From: DATKPE01 sp035524335
GTDB taxonomy: Bacteria > Bacteroidota > Ignavibacteria > UBA10030 > SZUA-254
NCBI GenBank assembly: GCA_035524335.1
Contig: DATKPE010000012.1
Coordinates: 9,623 to 73,622, forward strand
Length of the DNA: 64,000 bases
Direction of reading: 5' to 3'
Part shown: positions 1 to 9,025 of the stretch, one piece after another
Position numbering within the stretch: the stretch's first letter is position 1
Layout: each line of letters begins with the position of its first letter
Position numbers and translations under genes: made by a program
Notes under the pieces: generated by a model
Database searches by the model: none
What the model saw: only the letters and a program-made list of their open reading frames with translations
What the model was told of the DNA's origin: nothing

Positions 1-1005
1 AATTCGGCGAGAAGGTGAACTGCTGATTCGATCCGTAATTGACCTGGACCGGCGCCGAAGGCGAAATCGATCCGTTAGCTCCGGCGGTCGGGAGAATGGT
101 ATACTGATCGATCGCAAACGTCACCCTGATGGTGTGCGCCGCCGTGACGTTCACGAATGTATACCCTGTCGTCGAATCGGTATTCCGCGCGCCGTCCACG
201 ATCAGGCTGTCGAGATGGTAGCCGGTGTTGGGACTGAAGGTGAACCGCTGGTTCGATCCGTTCGTCACCTGCACGGGGCCCGAGGGAGAGATCGAACCGT
301 TGGGACCGGCCGTGGGAAGTATCGTGAACTGATTGGCGGCGAAGGTGACGCGGATGGTATGCGCCGCCGTCACGTTCAGGAATGTGTAGGAGGCGGTCGA
401 ATCGGTGTTCCGGACGCCGTCCACGATCAGGCTGTCGAGATGGTACCCGCCGTCCGGTGTGATCGTGAACTGCTGATTCGAACCGTAGTTGACCTGCACC
501 GGGGCGGAGGGGGATATCGATCCATTCGCTCCGGCGGTCGGGAGAATCGTAAACTGGTTGATGGCAAACGTCACCCTGATGGTATGCGGCGCGGTGACGT
601 TCACGAACGTATAGCTTGTGGTCGAGTCGGTGTTCCGTGCGCCGTCCACGATCAGACTGTCGAGGTGGTAGCCGGTGCTGGGAGTGAAGGTGAATTTCTG
701 GTTCGACCCGTAATTGACCTGAACCGGCGCGGAGGGGGAGATCGATCCGTTTGCGCCCGCCGTCGGGAGAATGGTGTTCTGATCGATCCTGAAGGTCACC
801 CGGACCGTATGGTTCGCTGTCACATTCGTGAAGGTATACCCCGCGAGGGAGTCGGTGTTCCGGACGCCGTCGATGAGGACGGTGTCGACGTGGTAATGCG
901 CCGAGGGGGTGAAGACGAATCCCTGACCGGTACCGTAGGTCACCGGGACCGACCCGTTCGGCGCGACGGTGCCGTTCGCTCCGGCGGTCGCGGTGATCGT
1001 GTAGA
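1..1005 (-). repeat. Tandem 225-bp repeats coding 75-residue InlB-B-like domains
   Basis: The block containing atcaggctgt recurs at 201, 426 and 651, with a more diverged copy at 876, so the spacing is exactly 225 bp. A fifth, truncated copy runs into position 1. Copies toward the window edge are the most alike in DNA, which suggests recent tandem duplication. Confidence 0.9.
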
Positions 1006-1816
1006 CATCGGGGTTGATCGTCAGGCTGAACGCCCGGGAAACCGAGTCGCCTGCGGCATCGTTGACCTGGGCCGTGAAGCTGAACGGACCCGTGCTTGTG
1101 GTCGTTCCCGAGACGACGCCGGAGGAAGAAAGGGTGATGCCTGCCGGGAGAGAACCGGAGACCTGGCTCCAGCTGTAGGGCGGCGTTCCTCCTTCCGCGG
1201 TCAGCGTGTCGGCGTAGGGAACGGTGTTGGTTCCCGCGGGAAGAGTGGCCGCGGAGAGAATGGCGAGGGGATCGAGAGCCGGATTCTGAAGCTGATTCAG
1301 GTGCTGGGTCGAATCGGTGATGTCGATAAAATTGCCGACGGAGTCATAATACGCAATCTGCGTCGCGAGGCCGGCTCCGGAATTTTTCCATGCGATGTTC
1401 GCCGGGAGGTTCACGAACGGCGTGGTGCTCGTGATCCGGAATCTTCCGATCCGGAGACCGGGGTCGGCGGTCAGGATGGTGCCGTTGCCGTGCCCGGGGG
1501 GCGTACCCGCAGGGATCTGGAGAACATTGCCGTTGACCGAGAGACCGCTCGGAAGCTGTTCAGCCTGAAGCTGACACGATTTGTTGTCATATGTGAAGCT
1601 CAGGGATCCTCCGGTGATCGCCGGATTGAACGTGAGGGCGATCTGATAGGTTGCCAGCTCGACGGTCGTGGCACCGGTCTGGAGGATGAAGACATCGAAT
1701 TCGTAGGCCCTGTCGCTCACCAGCGTGTCGTTCTTGAGGATCAGCTGGTATGTCTGCGCATCGAGCGCCGATGCGGCGGCGAGGAGAAGAATGAGGAGCA
1801 GGAGGATTCGTTTCAT
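1..1816 (-). CDS. Secreted repeat protein, 5' part (runs off the window)
   Basis: The frame is open from an ATG at 1816 to the window edge, so the C-terminus is not visible. The protein starts MKRILLLLILLLAAASALDAQ, a clear Sec signal peptide. A beta-sandwich region follows that weakly resembles cohesin-like domains, then a putative Ig (He_PIG-like) domain with the usual GxxPYSW...GLPxGLxLxxxG pattern near residues 195-260. At least four 75-residue divergent InlB-B-type repeats (Flg_new_2-like) come next, each with YTILPTAGANGSISPS and GYHLDSLIVDG blocks. A T9SS sorting domain is expected beyond the edge, because other cargos in this window share the same repeat, but this cannot be seen. Function is unknown; a cell-surface or adhesive role is inference. 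The long arginine-rich frame on the opposite strand is a shadow. Confidence 0.88.
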   Translation of the reverse strand, partial: MKRILLLLILLLAAASALDAQTYQLILKNDTLVSDRAYEFDVFILQTGATTVELATYQIALTFNPAITGGSLSFTYDNKSCQLQAEQLPSGLSVNGNVLQIPAGTPPGHGNGTILTADPGLRIGRFRITSTTPFVNLPANIAWKNSGAGLATQIAYYDSVGNFIDITDSTQHLNQLQNPALDPLAILSAATLPAGTNTVPYADTLTAEGGTPPYSWSQVSGSLPAGITLSSSGVVSGTTTSTGPFSFTAQVNDAAGDSVSRAFSLTINPDVYTITATAGANGTVAPNGSVPVTYGTGQGFVFTPSAHYHVDTVLIDGVRNTDSLAGYTFTNVTANHTVRVTFRIDQNTILPTAGANGSISPSAPVQVNYGSNQKFTFTPSTGYHLDSLIVDGARNTDSTTSYTFVNVTAPHTIRVTFAINQFTILPTAGANGSISPSAPVQVNYGSNQQFTITPDGGYHLDSLIVDGVRNTDSTASYTFLNVTAAHTIRVTFAANQFTILPTAGPNGSISPSGPVQVTNGSNQRFTFSPNTGYHLDSLIVDGARNTDSTTGYTFVNVTAAHTIRVTFAIDQYTILPTAGANGSISPSAPVQVNYGSNQQFTFSPN

Positions 1817-2194
1817 GCGTTGACAGCCTTCTCGTTCAGAGTGTGCAAGTGGAATTGGATGGAATGCCTGCTATGCCGGTCATCCGGGCGGCGCGTTCCC
1901 GTGCGGGATGCATGTGACATCCGGTTCTGACGGCTGAAGAACGAAATGTGCTTCGCCCTCCCCGGTGAGCGTCGGAAGTGGCAGGAAAGGGACGGAAAAC
2001 AGCACGTGAAATATCCCGTCGCAACGATGCCATGATCTCTTTGAAAGTGCGAAAAAAGAACTATGCCGACTTTACGCCGACCCGGTCAGCCCCGAGAAGC
2101 ATGCCGTTTTGTCAGGTAGCCGGATCGGAGACTCATGATCACAGTATACAAAAAATTTTTGATATGAAATAATTCACCCGTTATCGCTGTCACA
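1817..2194. other. Intergenic region, 378 bp
   Basis: It lies between the start of the repeat protein and the end of the EPS operon (both minus strand), so it should hold the promoter of the former. I see no convincing promoter, terminator or RNA. A 64-codon frame here (1978-2172, plus) has no family resemblance and is not supported. Confidence 0.5.
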
Positions 2195-2563
2195 TCATCC
2201 CGAAACAGCGGTCAGGGCATTCGAAATTTTCTTCAAAAGGATGGGAATATCAACAGGTTTCTGGATATAATCCCATGCGCCGAAGCGGAGCGCGACGACG
2301 CTCGATTCGACGGACGGGTATCCGGTGATGACGATGATTTTCGCCTTCGGGTCGATCGTTTTCAGCTCCTTCAGGACCTCGATGCCGCTCATTGTTGGCA
2401 GACCCAAATCGAGCAAAACGAGATCCATCTTGTTTTTCCTGAACATGGCGATTCCCTGCGGACCGTCTGCCGTGGCAAACACGTTGTATCCCTCGTGCAT
2501 CAGGAGACTGCGCTGGAGCTGGAGCTGGATTTCGTCGTCATCGACGACCAGAATGTTCTGCAT
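2195..2563 (-). CDS. Stand-alone response regulator receiver protein
   Basis: A 122-residue CheY-like receiver domain with no output domain. The acidic pocket (D8-D10), phospho-acceptor D52 in LLDLGLP, T80 and K102 in QKP are all present, so it should be phosphorylated normally. It is the last gene of the EPS operon, starting 5 bp after the GT2 gene. It may relay a histidine-kinase signal to the polysaccharide machinery by protein-protein contact, which is inference. No cognate kinase is in the window. Confidence 0.93.
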   Translation of the reverse strand: MQNILVVDDDEIQLQLQRSLLMHEGYNVFATADGPQGIAMFRKNKMDLVLLDLGLPTMSGIEVLKELKTIDPKAKIIVITGYPSVESSVVALRFGAWDYIQKPVDIPILLKKISNALTAVSG

Positions 2564-2568
2564 GGCTG

Positions 2569-3831
2569 TTAGGAGGCTTTGGTTGAGACTTTTGGTTCAG
2601 GATTGTTTTCTGCGCCGGAAGAACCGTTCCGTACCGCATCGCGCGCGGTGCGGACCCATTCCTCCGTTCCACGCTTTCTCGTCAGTTTGAGGTACAGCAG
2701 TATTTTCCACACGGCATATCGGGGAATAAAAAGCATCGCTCTGTACAGTCCGCGGTCGGCTCGTGCGGCCGCGAGGCCGAGGAAGACATGGAGAAGCGCC
2801 GCAACGACGAGCCCTCCCCAGGCGAGCCCCGGGAGGAATGCTCCGGTGTACCCCGCGGCGGCAAGGAGTGCGTGCGCACCGGTCATCACAACAAGTCCGC
2901 CGAAGAGATTCACGAACGGCGGGGTCAGAAGCTCGATCAGTCCGTCGAGCGGTCGCAGGGAAAATGTCCGCACCGAAGCGGCGATGAGCCGGGGCGTGTA
3001 TTTCCGGATCACCGGAAACCGTCCGCGTTCCCATCGCGACCGCTGGCTCTCCGCATTTTTTGTGGTGGTCGGCATGAGTGCGTGGACGAGCGCCTCGGGT
3101 GCGAACCGGACGATGATGCCGTCCGCGAGCAGGCGCAGTCCGTACTCCAGATCCTCGTTGAGGGAATAGGTGTTCCAGGGATATTCCTCCAGCAGGGAAC
3201 GGGAAAAGCACATGCCGTTACCGCGGATGCCAGCCGAAAAGCCGAGCGGCTTCCGGCCCATCGGCCGGACGAAGTTATAGAGCGTGAACCCGAACCGGAT
3301 CACCTCCGAGACCCACGCTTCCGGGTGCGGTTCCACCATGTCGTTGCACTGGATGGCCCGGGCGCCCCGCTCCAGGTGGAAGTTCATCACCCGCAGAAAA
3401 TTCCGGGACGCGACGCTGTCGGCGTCGATGACGATGTAGGCGTCGTACGCCGGTTTTTTCTTCATCAGAATGTCGAACATCCAGCGGAGGGCATACCCTT
3501 TCCCGCGGAGATTTCTGTCGGTCCGTTCGTACACTTCGGCGCCCAGCTTCCGCCCGATCGCGGCGGTCGGGTCGGTGCAGTTGTCCGCAATGACGACGAT
3601 GTCGTACATCTCCCGCGGATAGTCAAGCTGTTGAAGGCTCCGGACCGTCCGCTCGAGCGAGAGTTCCTCGTTGTGCGCCGGGATGAGGATGGCAAACCGG
3701 CGGGTGTCCGTTGCGGGAAATTCCTTCCGGCGCGGTACAAAGAGGGCGATGATGCTCAACAGCAGGAGATAGAGCGTGAAGACCCCCGCGATGCAGAGCG
3801 CGACGGCGTCGGGCACGGAAAGGAGGGTCAC
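2569..3831 (-). CDS. Membrane glycosyltransferase family 2
   Basis: A 420-residue GT2 protein of the cellulose-synthase-like type. An N-terminal membrane helix (about 8-32) is followed by a GT-A catalytic domain beginning AILIPAHNEE. DADS at 136-139 is the metal-binding DxD motif, NEDLE at 225-229 holds the catalytic acidic pair, and QRSRW at 263-267 is the QxxRW motif of processive enzymes. Two or three membrane segments follow (about 297-380). It would transfer sugars from nucleotide donors on the cytoplasmic face. Its ATG overlaps the stop of the upstream acetyltransferase-like gene by 4 bp, so the two are translationally coupled. Confidence 0.93.
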   Translation of the reverse strand: MTLLSVPDAVALCIAGVFTLYLLLLSIIALFVPRRKEFPATDTRRFAILIPAHNEELSLERTVRSLQQLDYPREMYDIVVIADNCTDPTAAIGRKLGAEVYERTDRNLRGKGYALRWMFDILMKKKPAYDAYIVIDADSVASRNFLRVMNFHLERGARAIQCNDMVEPHPEAWVSEVIRFGFTLYNFVRPMGRKPLGFSAGIRGNGMCFSRSLLEEYPWNTYSLNEDLEYGLRLLADGIIVRFAPEALVHALMPTTTKNAESQRSRWERGRFPVIRKYTPRLIAASVRTFSLRPLDGLIELLTPPFVNLFGGLVVMTGAHALLAAAGYTGAFLPGLAWGGLVVAALLHVFLGLAAARADRGLYRAMLFIPRYAVWKILLYLKLTRKRGTEEWVRTARDAVRNGSSGAENNPEPKVSTKAS

Positions 3832-5240
3832 GGCCGTTCTCCTTCCTTCGCAGTGTTGCCGTCCCCCTCCCGGTTCTCCGGGCCGGATGCCTCCGGTTCG
3901 TCGGAGACCCGCTCCTCGCGTTCGAGGCGGATGGCAAGCGCCCGGACCGACCGCAGGGGGGAATGACGGTAAAAATAATCGTACATGACCTTGAGCAGAT
4001 TTGCCGCGACGCCGGCAACGAAGCGCATTCTGCCCGCAACGCCCGGATGTTCGGTGATCACGAATCTCCGGTAGCCGTAATATTCCCGCTGGGAACGGTG
4101 GACCGATTTGAGAACGGCTTCGGTGAGCAGAAACAGATAAAATCGCGACATGGTCCGCCGGCGGGGGGAGACCGCCCTGATCAGGTAATTCTTGCTCTCC
4201 TGTGCGGCAGTTTCCCTGTACTTGTATGGTTCATCGCCCCGGAGATAATCGAAGACCTTCATCCCCTCCGCAATGCCGTCGGCCATCGACGTCAGGCGGA
4301 CCACCATGCCCGGACTGCATCGCATCAGTTCCTCCGGTCCGTGGGCATTGCTGTGGTACATGTAAATGCGTCCGCGATAGTTGAAGTTGTAGGTGGTCGC
4401 GACCGGTTCCCCCCCGGCGTAGAGAATATAGAGGCGGAGCCAGCCGCGCCGCGCGAATTGTCTGGAAAATTCGACATGATAGGCCTGCATCGCCGGGTCG
4501 TCGAATGCGCTGGGATACCCCTGGCTTTTCCACCGCCCGCCGTGGACGCGGCTGAAATCCCCGATCGCCGTCTCCAGATTGTCCCCCTCCGATCTGTAGA
4601 TCCGGAGCTCAGGGGAAAATTTCGACTGCAGTTTTTTCTGTTTCCGGCGAAAATTGTATCCGGATGCCGGGCCTGATGCCTGGAACAACTCCTCCGCCCG
4701 CTCCGGCAGGAGCACATACGGGCAGACATTTCCCTGATATGTATACACATTCAGACCGGCTTCCTTCAGCATCCCTGCTACCTGTGTGACGAGATGGGAG
4801 GTTTCATTCACATCCTCCATATCGAACAGATCCCAGGAAGAATGTTCGGTTGTCAGAAGACGGACCAGTGCGCCGAAGACCTCGGCTTCATGCCGCGGGT
4901 CGGCGAGAATGTCGACGTAATCCGTCAGTCCTGTGCCGATAAAGGTCAGACGGCGGGCGACCGTCACCCCGGCGACACGCACCGGGTGTATGAAAAGGGG
5001 CGCAATCCCCGCAATTTCACCGTCACAGCGGAACAGCAGGATATGAAGCCGGTCGAACCGGCCTGCCTTATACTTCCACCAGGCGCGGTTCCACTCGAAC
5101 GACTGGAAGACCGTTGCACCGGCTTTTCCGAGGAGGTCGTTCCATGCCGGTTCAAGGAGATCGAACGCCCGTGCGGTCGAGATCACTTCCGCAGTGCATC
5201 CACCGGCGCGTTCGCTTAATATGTCGGGCCTGTCGGCCAT
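3828..5240 (-). CDS. FemAB/GNAT-like acyltransferase (Acetyltransf_6 type)
   Basis: The start is the ATG at 5240 (MADRPDILSER, 470 residues). Longer readings upstream run through the AMP-ligase gene in another frame and are not real. The two-lobed GNAT-like fold is suggested by TVFQSFEWNRAWWKYK near the N-terminus and FDYLRGDEPYKYR near residue 350, both typical of the BioF2/Acetyltransf_6 family. The family is a common partner in EPS loci, where it is presumed to acylate or aminoacylate glycans or lipids; the substrate here is unknown. It starts 17 bp after the AMP-ligase-like gene, which suggests the two act together. It is paralogous to the gene at 9022-10401. The C-terminal ~40 residues are polar and probably disordered. 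Confidence 0.9.
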   Translation of the reverse strand: MADRPDILSERAGGCTAEVISTARAFDLLEPAWNDLLGKAGATVFQSFEWNRAWWKYKAGRFDRLHILLFRCDGEIAGIAPLFIHPVRVAGVTVARRLTFIGTGLTDYVDILADPRHEAEVFGALVRLLTTEHSSWDLFDMEDVNETSHLVTQVAGMLKEAGLNVYTYQGNVCPYVLLPERAEELFQASGPASGYNFRRKQKKLQSKFSPELRIYRSEGDNLETAIGDFSRVHGGRWKSQGYPSAFDDPAMQAYHVEFSRQFARRGWLRLYILYAGGEPVATTYNFNYRGRIYMYHSNAHGPEELMRCSPGMVVRLTSMADGIAEGMKVFDYLRGDEPYKYRETAAQESKNYLIRAVSPRRRTMSRFYLFLLTEAVLKSVHRSQREYYGYRRFVITEHPGVAGRMRFVAGVAANLLKVMYDYFYRHSPLRSVRALAIRLEREERVSDEPEASGPENREGDGNTAKEGERP

Positions 5241-5257
5241 GGTGTCCGGTCTCACCG

Positions 5258-6817
5258 TTATCTCATCTTCTGTTCGGATTGTGAGAGCGCCTGCTGGACT
5301 CTCATCCTGAGTTCCCGCCGCATGAGCACCGTTCCGCGCCGGGGAAATGCGGCAGTCCTGCAGATGATCCGCGGAATCTGGTACTGTGCGAAATCCTTCG
5401 AGAGAAGAGCCGTCAGGTCGGCCGAGGTGATCTTCGTGCCGTTGCTCGGATGGTAGCAGAATACCGGAATCTCGCCCAGCTCGCCGGTGGGATCCGGAAC
5501 TCCCACGATGCCGATCTCGCAATCGGAGAAGACCGACCTGACCATTTCCTCCATGATGAGCGGGGAATAACGGAGGCCGTTCACACTGATCGTTTCGAAC
5601 TGCTGAGCGATGATGTGAAGGTAGCCGTCGCGGTCGAGATACCCGATGTCGCCGGTCCCGTGCCATTGAGGGGGAAGTGAATTTCTCCGCCGCCGGCCGG
5701 GAGCGCCCGGCTGTCCGGGGATGCGGATCACCACTTCCCCGTAGTACGGACGGGAAACCAGGCAACCCTGTTCGTTGCGTATGTTGAGTTGAAGGTTCCC
5801 CGTGGCCTTGCCGACGGTTTCAAATTTCTGCGGTTCTTCGTTCAGATGCAGGAATGTCGCATACGGGACTCCCGGGTAGTCCCGGTGGAGATAAATCTCC
5901 GCTTCCGGGAACATGTCGCGGAGCGCACGTGCGTCTGTCGGTGCGGTGCAGATGCCGATGTCGATCCGGACCGCCGAAGTCCGGCACGGGGTGAATGTGT
6001 CCGCTCCTGTTTCGAGCAGAACGGCGAGTTCGTCGGATGTGATGAAGAAACCGTTCGAGCTCTGCCGCAGGAGGGCTTCCGGGAGACCGGTGACTGAACC
6101 GGGGACGGAACCCGTTTCGACCGATCCGCCCGCGGCGTGCAGGCAGACCGCGCGCTGAATCGCGGGGAGCTCCCAGAACGGCGACGCGATGTATTCCGTG
6201 TCGGCCGCGGTGAGTCGTTCCCGCTCTCCCGCAAAACGGGCGGCGTACACGAGCTGGCCGTGAGTCACGACGGCCGGTTCGCCTTCCTCTTCCGCCGGAA
6301 AACAGAGAAGCGCTTCATCGTCTCCGCCGATGTCCATCATTGTCGTGATCCGGTCGATCCCGCCCGCCGCCGGTTCGTCAAGGCGGCCCGAAGGCTCCGA
6401 CTCCTCGCGCCGTTCCCCGAGCGCCGCGTCGGCGTGCATGAAGGGGCAGTGGAGGAGATCTCCGAGAACCGGATGCAGTGTCAGATCGTGCCGGGTGGTG
6501 AGGAGAGCTTCGGGGGTGCACCGGCGGGCAACGGCCGCAACCCTCGGCCCGGGCGTTTCGGCCGAAAGGGGCACTGCCACCGCGCCGGCCCGCATCACGG
6601 CATAGACCGAGAGAAGAAAAAGCGCCGGATCGCCGATCCGCACGAGAACCGGATCTCCTTTCCGGATCCCCTCGACGATGAGCAGTTCGGCAATCGCGTC
6701 GATCCCCCTCAGCATGTCGTCATTCGTGAAGGTTCGTTCGGGACATCGGATCGCCGGGCGGAGCGGATTCCCCATCGCGGCGGACCGGATGGCGGTATGT
6801 ACGAGCTGGCGGTCCAT
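5258..6817 (-). CDS. Degenerate AMP-forming acyl-CoA-synthetase-like protein
   Basis: 519 residues with the overall ANL-superfamily layout. The core motif TGDIGYLDRDGYLHI (388-402) and the following hinge are well kept, as is the C-terminal subdomain. The phosphate loop that normally reads TSGSTGxPKG is replaced near 173-182 by FPAEEEGEPA. The C-terminal adenylation lysine is also gone: residues 491-504 read FPRRGTVLMRRELR, with no GK. It is therefore unlikely to adenylate by the usual mechanism. AMP-ligase relatives occur beside FemAB genes in exosortase-type EPS loci (known families), and the same pairing is seen here. It could be a carrier or binding protein, or a decayed enzyme. Confidence 0.85.
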   Translation of the reverse strand: MDRQLVHTAIRSAAMGNPLRPAIRCPERTFTNDDMLRGIDAIAELLIVEGIRKGDPVLVRIGDPALFLLSVYAVMRAGAVAVPLSAETPGPRVAAVARRCTPEALLTTRHDLTLHPVLGDLLHCPFMHADAALGERREESEPSGRLDEPAAGGIDRITTMMDIGGDDEALLCFPAEEEGEPAVVTHGQLVYAARFAGERERLTAADTEYIASPFWELPAIQRAVCLHAAGGSVETGSVPGSVTGLPEALLRQSSNGFFITSDELAVLLETGADTFTPCRTSAVRIDIGICTAPTDARALRDMFPEAEIYLHRDYPGVPYATFLHLNEEPQKFETVGKATGNLQLNIRNEQGCLVSRPYYGEVVIRIPGQPGAPGRRRRNSLPPQWHGTGDIGYLDRDGYLHIIAQQFETISVNGLRYSPLIMEEMVRSVFSDCEIGIVGVPDPTGELGEIPVFCYHPSNGTKITSADLTALLSKDFAQYQIPRIICRTAAFPRRGTVLMRRELRMRVQQALSQSEQKMR

Positions 6818-6842
6818 GTCTATGCTGTTGTCCGGAGACTGG

Positions 6843-7892
6843 TCATTCCTTCACAACTTCCTCGATGGTTTCCCGGATGTTCTTCACGAAATCGTCCCAG
6901 CGGAAATATTTCTCGATATGGGCTCTTCCCGCGCGGCCCATGGCTGCGGCGGCGTCGGGGTTCTTCAGAAGATAGAGCATGGCGTCGCGAAGAGCCCGGG
7001 GATTCCCCGGCGGTACGAAGATCCCGTTCACCCCGTCGATGATGACGTCCTTCTGGCCGTTGATCCTGGAACAGATCACCGCCTTCCCCATCGCCATCGC
7101 TTCCAGAATCACGGTGATGCCGTTGTCCGATTCGGACGGATGGAGCGGGACGACGACGAACCTGGACCGGGCGTAGAGATTCCGGAGTTCGACCGGGGAC
7201 ATCGGACCGACGGTCAGGTTCGGCGGCAGTTCGGTGATCCGTGATATGGCGGTCACCGTATCGAACAATTTTCCCCGCGCAATGCCCGCCGCGATATGAC
7301 AGCGGATGTCGATCCCCCGCAGGGCCTCGATGAACGTGGGGTAATCGCGCATCTCCACGCCGGCGGAACAGATCATCTCTTCGGCGGCGACGTCGGGCAT
7401 CGGCCGCCAGAACTGCTGGTCAACGAAATAATGGATCAGTTTGATCCGGGAAGCCGGTATTCCCAGCTGTTTCGTCGCAAATTCGTAGTGGTTTGAAGTC
7501 CACAGGATGATCCTGCTCATGCCGGTGTAGACCCGCTTCAGGATCTTCGCCTTCCGCGGCTTCGAGATCCAGGCCAGCATAGCGATGTGCGGGGTCCGGG
7601 AAAAGGTCGCCTTCAGAAGGAATGAGAACAGCAGGCCGTGCGGATCGGACCACGAGAGCACCGCGTCATACCGCTTCCGGATGCGATAGGCCTCCAGCGT
7701 CTGTGCGACCGTCATCGGAAGACGCCGGTAGAAAAACCGGAAAAATGCGGGGGCCTGCATGAGGGTGTTCTCGTACAGCATTTCCGTGTGCAGTTCGTCC
7801 TCGAAGAGAGAGGCCCGCGGCATGGCGTCCTGCCGTTCGAGTTCCCGATTGACCGGCTTCAGCCCGGTTGTCAGAAGTGCGAGAATTTTCAT
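6843..7892 (-). CDS. Glycosyltransferase family 4 (GT-B)
   Basis: 349 residues. The C-terminal Rossmann half contains the GT4 signature ESDNGITVILEAMAMGK (donor-sugar site with the E...E pattern), followed by INGQKDVIIDGVNGIFVPP. The N-terminal half has a DAVLSWSDPHG segment in place of the usual glycine-rich loop. It is cytoplasmic or peripheral, adding a sugar to the lipid-linked EPS repeat. Its ATG overlaps the stop of the next GT4 gene upstream by 4 bp. The two are clear paralogues (same DNGITVILEAMAMGK core), indicating tandem duplication. Confidence 0.92.
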   Translation of the reverse strand: MKILALLTTGLKPVNRELERQDAMPRASLFEDELHTEMLYENTLMQAPAFFRFFYRRLPMTVAQTLEAYRIRKRYDAVLSWSDPHGLLFSFLLKATFSRTPHIAMLAWISKPRKAKILKRVYTGMSRIILWTSNHYEFATKQLGIPASRIKLIHYFVDQQFWRPMPDVAAEEMICSAGVEMRDYPTFIEALRGIDIRCHIAAGIARGKLFDTVTAISRITELPPNLTVGPMSPVELRNLYARSRFVVVPLHPSESDNGITVILEAMAMGKAVICSRINGQKDVIIDGVNGIFVPPGNPRALRDAMLYLLKNPDAAAAMGRAGRAHIEKYFRWDDFVKNIRETIEEVVKE

Positions 7893-9025
7893 CGGGAGCC
7901 GGCCCCGGTTTGCGATGCGATCTGTTCTTTCACCGGCGTCAGGGCGGCCGGGACATGCGGCTGGCGGCCGGCGATGACGTCTTCCACGATCGACCGGACG
8001 GTTTCGGTGAAGAGATCGATCGAATGATACCGTTCGACGAATGCGCGGGCCGCGCGTCCCATCTCCTGAACCTCCGCCGGGCTGTTCCAGAGATGCTCGA
8101 TCGCCTCCCGGAGCATGCGCGGATTCCCCTGCTCCACGAACAGGCCGGTTTTTCCCTCCTCGATGACATCGACCTGGCCCTTCGTCCGCGAGCAGATCAC
8201 CGGCTTTCCCATCGCCATCGCTTCCAGAATCACCGTGATTCCGTTATCGGTGTCGGAGGGATAGAGCGGAACGACCGCGAACCGGGACCGCCGGTAAAGC
8301 TCGCGCAGTTCGGCGTACGATTTGTAGCCAAGCGTCATGTTCGGCGGCAGGGCGCCGAGCGAGTTCACCGAGATTGTCCGCGCGCTGTTCCCCTGAATGA
8401 TCCGGATGTCGCGCGAGGCGATATGACAGTGGATGTCCGATCCGGTCAGTGCCGTGATCAGCGTGCCGTAATCCCGGTTCTCCGATCCGACCGCGCAGAT
8501 CATGTCGCCGGGCCCCTCCATGGGGCGGTAGAATTTCTGATCGATGGGATGGCGCACGAGAAGAATCTTTGAGGGCGATATCCCGAGGTGGTCGATGGCG
8601 TACTGCCTCTGCACCGACGACCAGGTCACGATACAGTCCATCGCCGATCCTGTCGCCCGCAGGAGCGGGGCCTGCTTCTGCTTCGACATCCAGTAGAGAA
8701 GCGGAATGTGCGGGATCTTCACCCGGGTTATTTTCTTGATGAGGGCGAACGCGAAGGCCCGCCGTTCAGACCAGGTCAGGATCGCATCGTACCGGTTCCG
8801 GATGCGGAACGCCTCCAGCGCCTGCGCCGCCGCTTCCGGCAGATAGCGGTACACCATCCGGAACAGCCGCGGGGCCGATCCGAGCGCTTCGGGCGGAAGG
8901 AGGTCGGTGTTCAGGACCTGCTCGAACAGCCTCACCCGCGGGAACTGGTCCGCGGCGGCAAGGCGATCGGTTTCCTCTGCGGAAGGCCTGCCCAGACCTC
9001 CTGAAATGAGCATCAGGGTCTTCAT
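7889..9025 (-). CDS. Glycosyltransferase family 4 (GT-B), tandem paralogue
   Basis: Start chosen at 9025 (MKTLMLISGG, 378 residues). A GAGGAG ribosome site lies just upstream, and the start forms an ATGA overlap with the preceding gene; a longer reading is not needed. The C-terminal half carries DTDNGITVILEAMAMGK and TGLFVEQGNPRML, the GT4 donor-binding region. The middle contains AILTWSERRAFAF, matching SWSDPHG of the next gene. It is presumably another sugar transferase for the same repeat unit; donor and linkage cannot be read from sequence. Confidence 0.92.
   Translation of the reverse strand: MKTLMLISGGLGRPSAEETDRLAAADQFPRVRLFEQVLNTDLLPPEALGSAPRLFRMVYRYLPEAAAQALEAFRIRNRYDAILTWSERRAFAFALIKKITRVKIPHIPLLYWMSKQKQAPLLRATGSAMDCIVTWSSVQRQYAIDHLGISPSKILLVRHPIDQKFYRPMEGPGDMICAVGSENRDYGTLITALTGSDIHCHIASRDIRIIQGNSARTISVNSLGALPPNMTLGYKSYAELRELYRRSRFAVVPLYPSDTDNGITVILEAMAMGKPVICSRTKGQVDVIEEGKTGLFVEQGNPRMLREAIEHLWNSPAEVQEMGRAARAFVERYHSIDLFTETVRSIVEDVIAGRQPHVPAALTPVKEQIASQTGAGSR

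Noticed and set aside
1..1005. Possible CRISPR array
   Set aside because: The repeat unit is 225 bp, has no spacers and is coding.
134..1930. 598-codon plus-strand frame opposite the repeat protein
   Set aside because: Arginine-, glycine- and aspartate-rich translation with no domain. The minus strand has a signal peptide and recognisable repeats in the same bases.
1978..2172. 64-codon plus-strand frame near the left end
   Set aside because: No ribosome site, no recognisable signal and no operon context.
2788..3966. 392-codon plus-strand frame
   Set aside because: Antisense shadow of the GT2 and FemAB-like genes, caused by high G+C at third positions.
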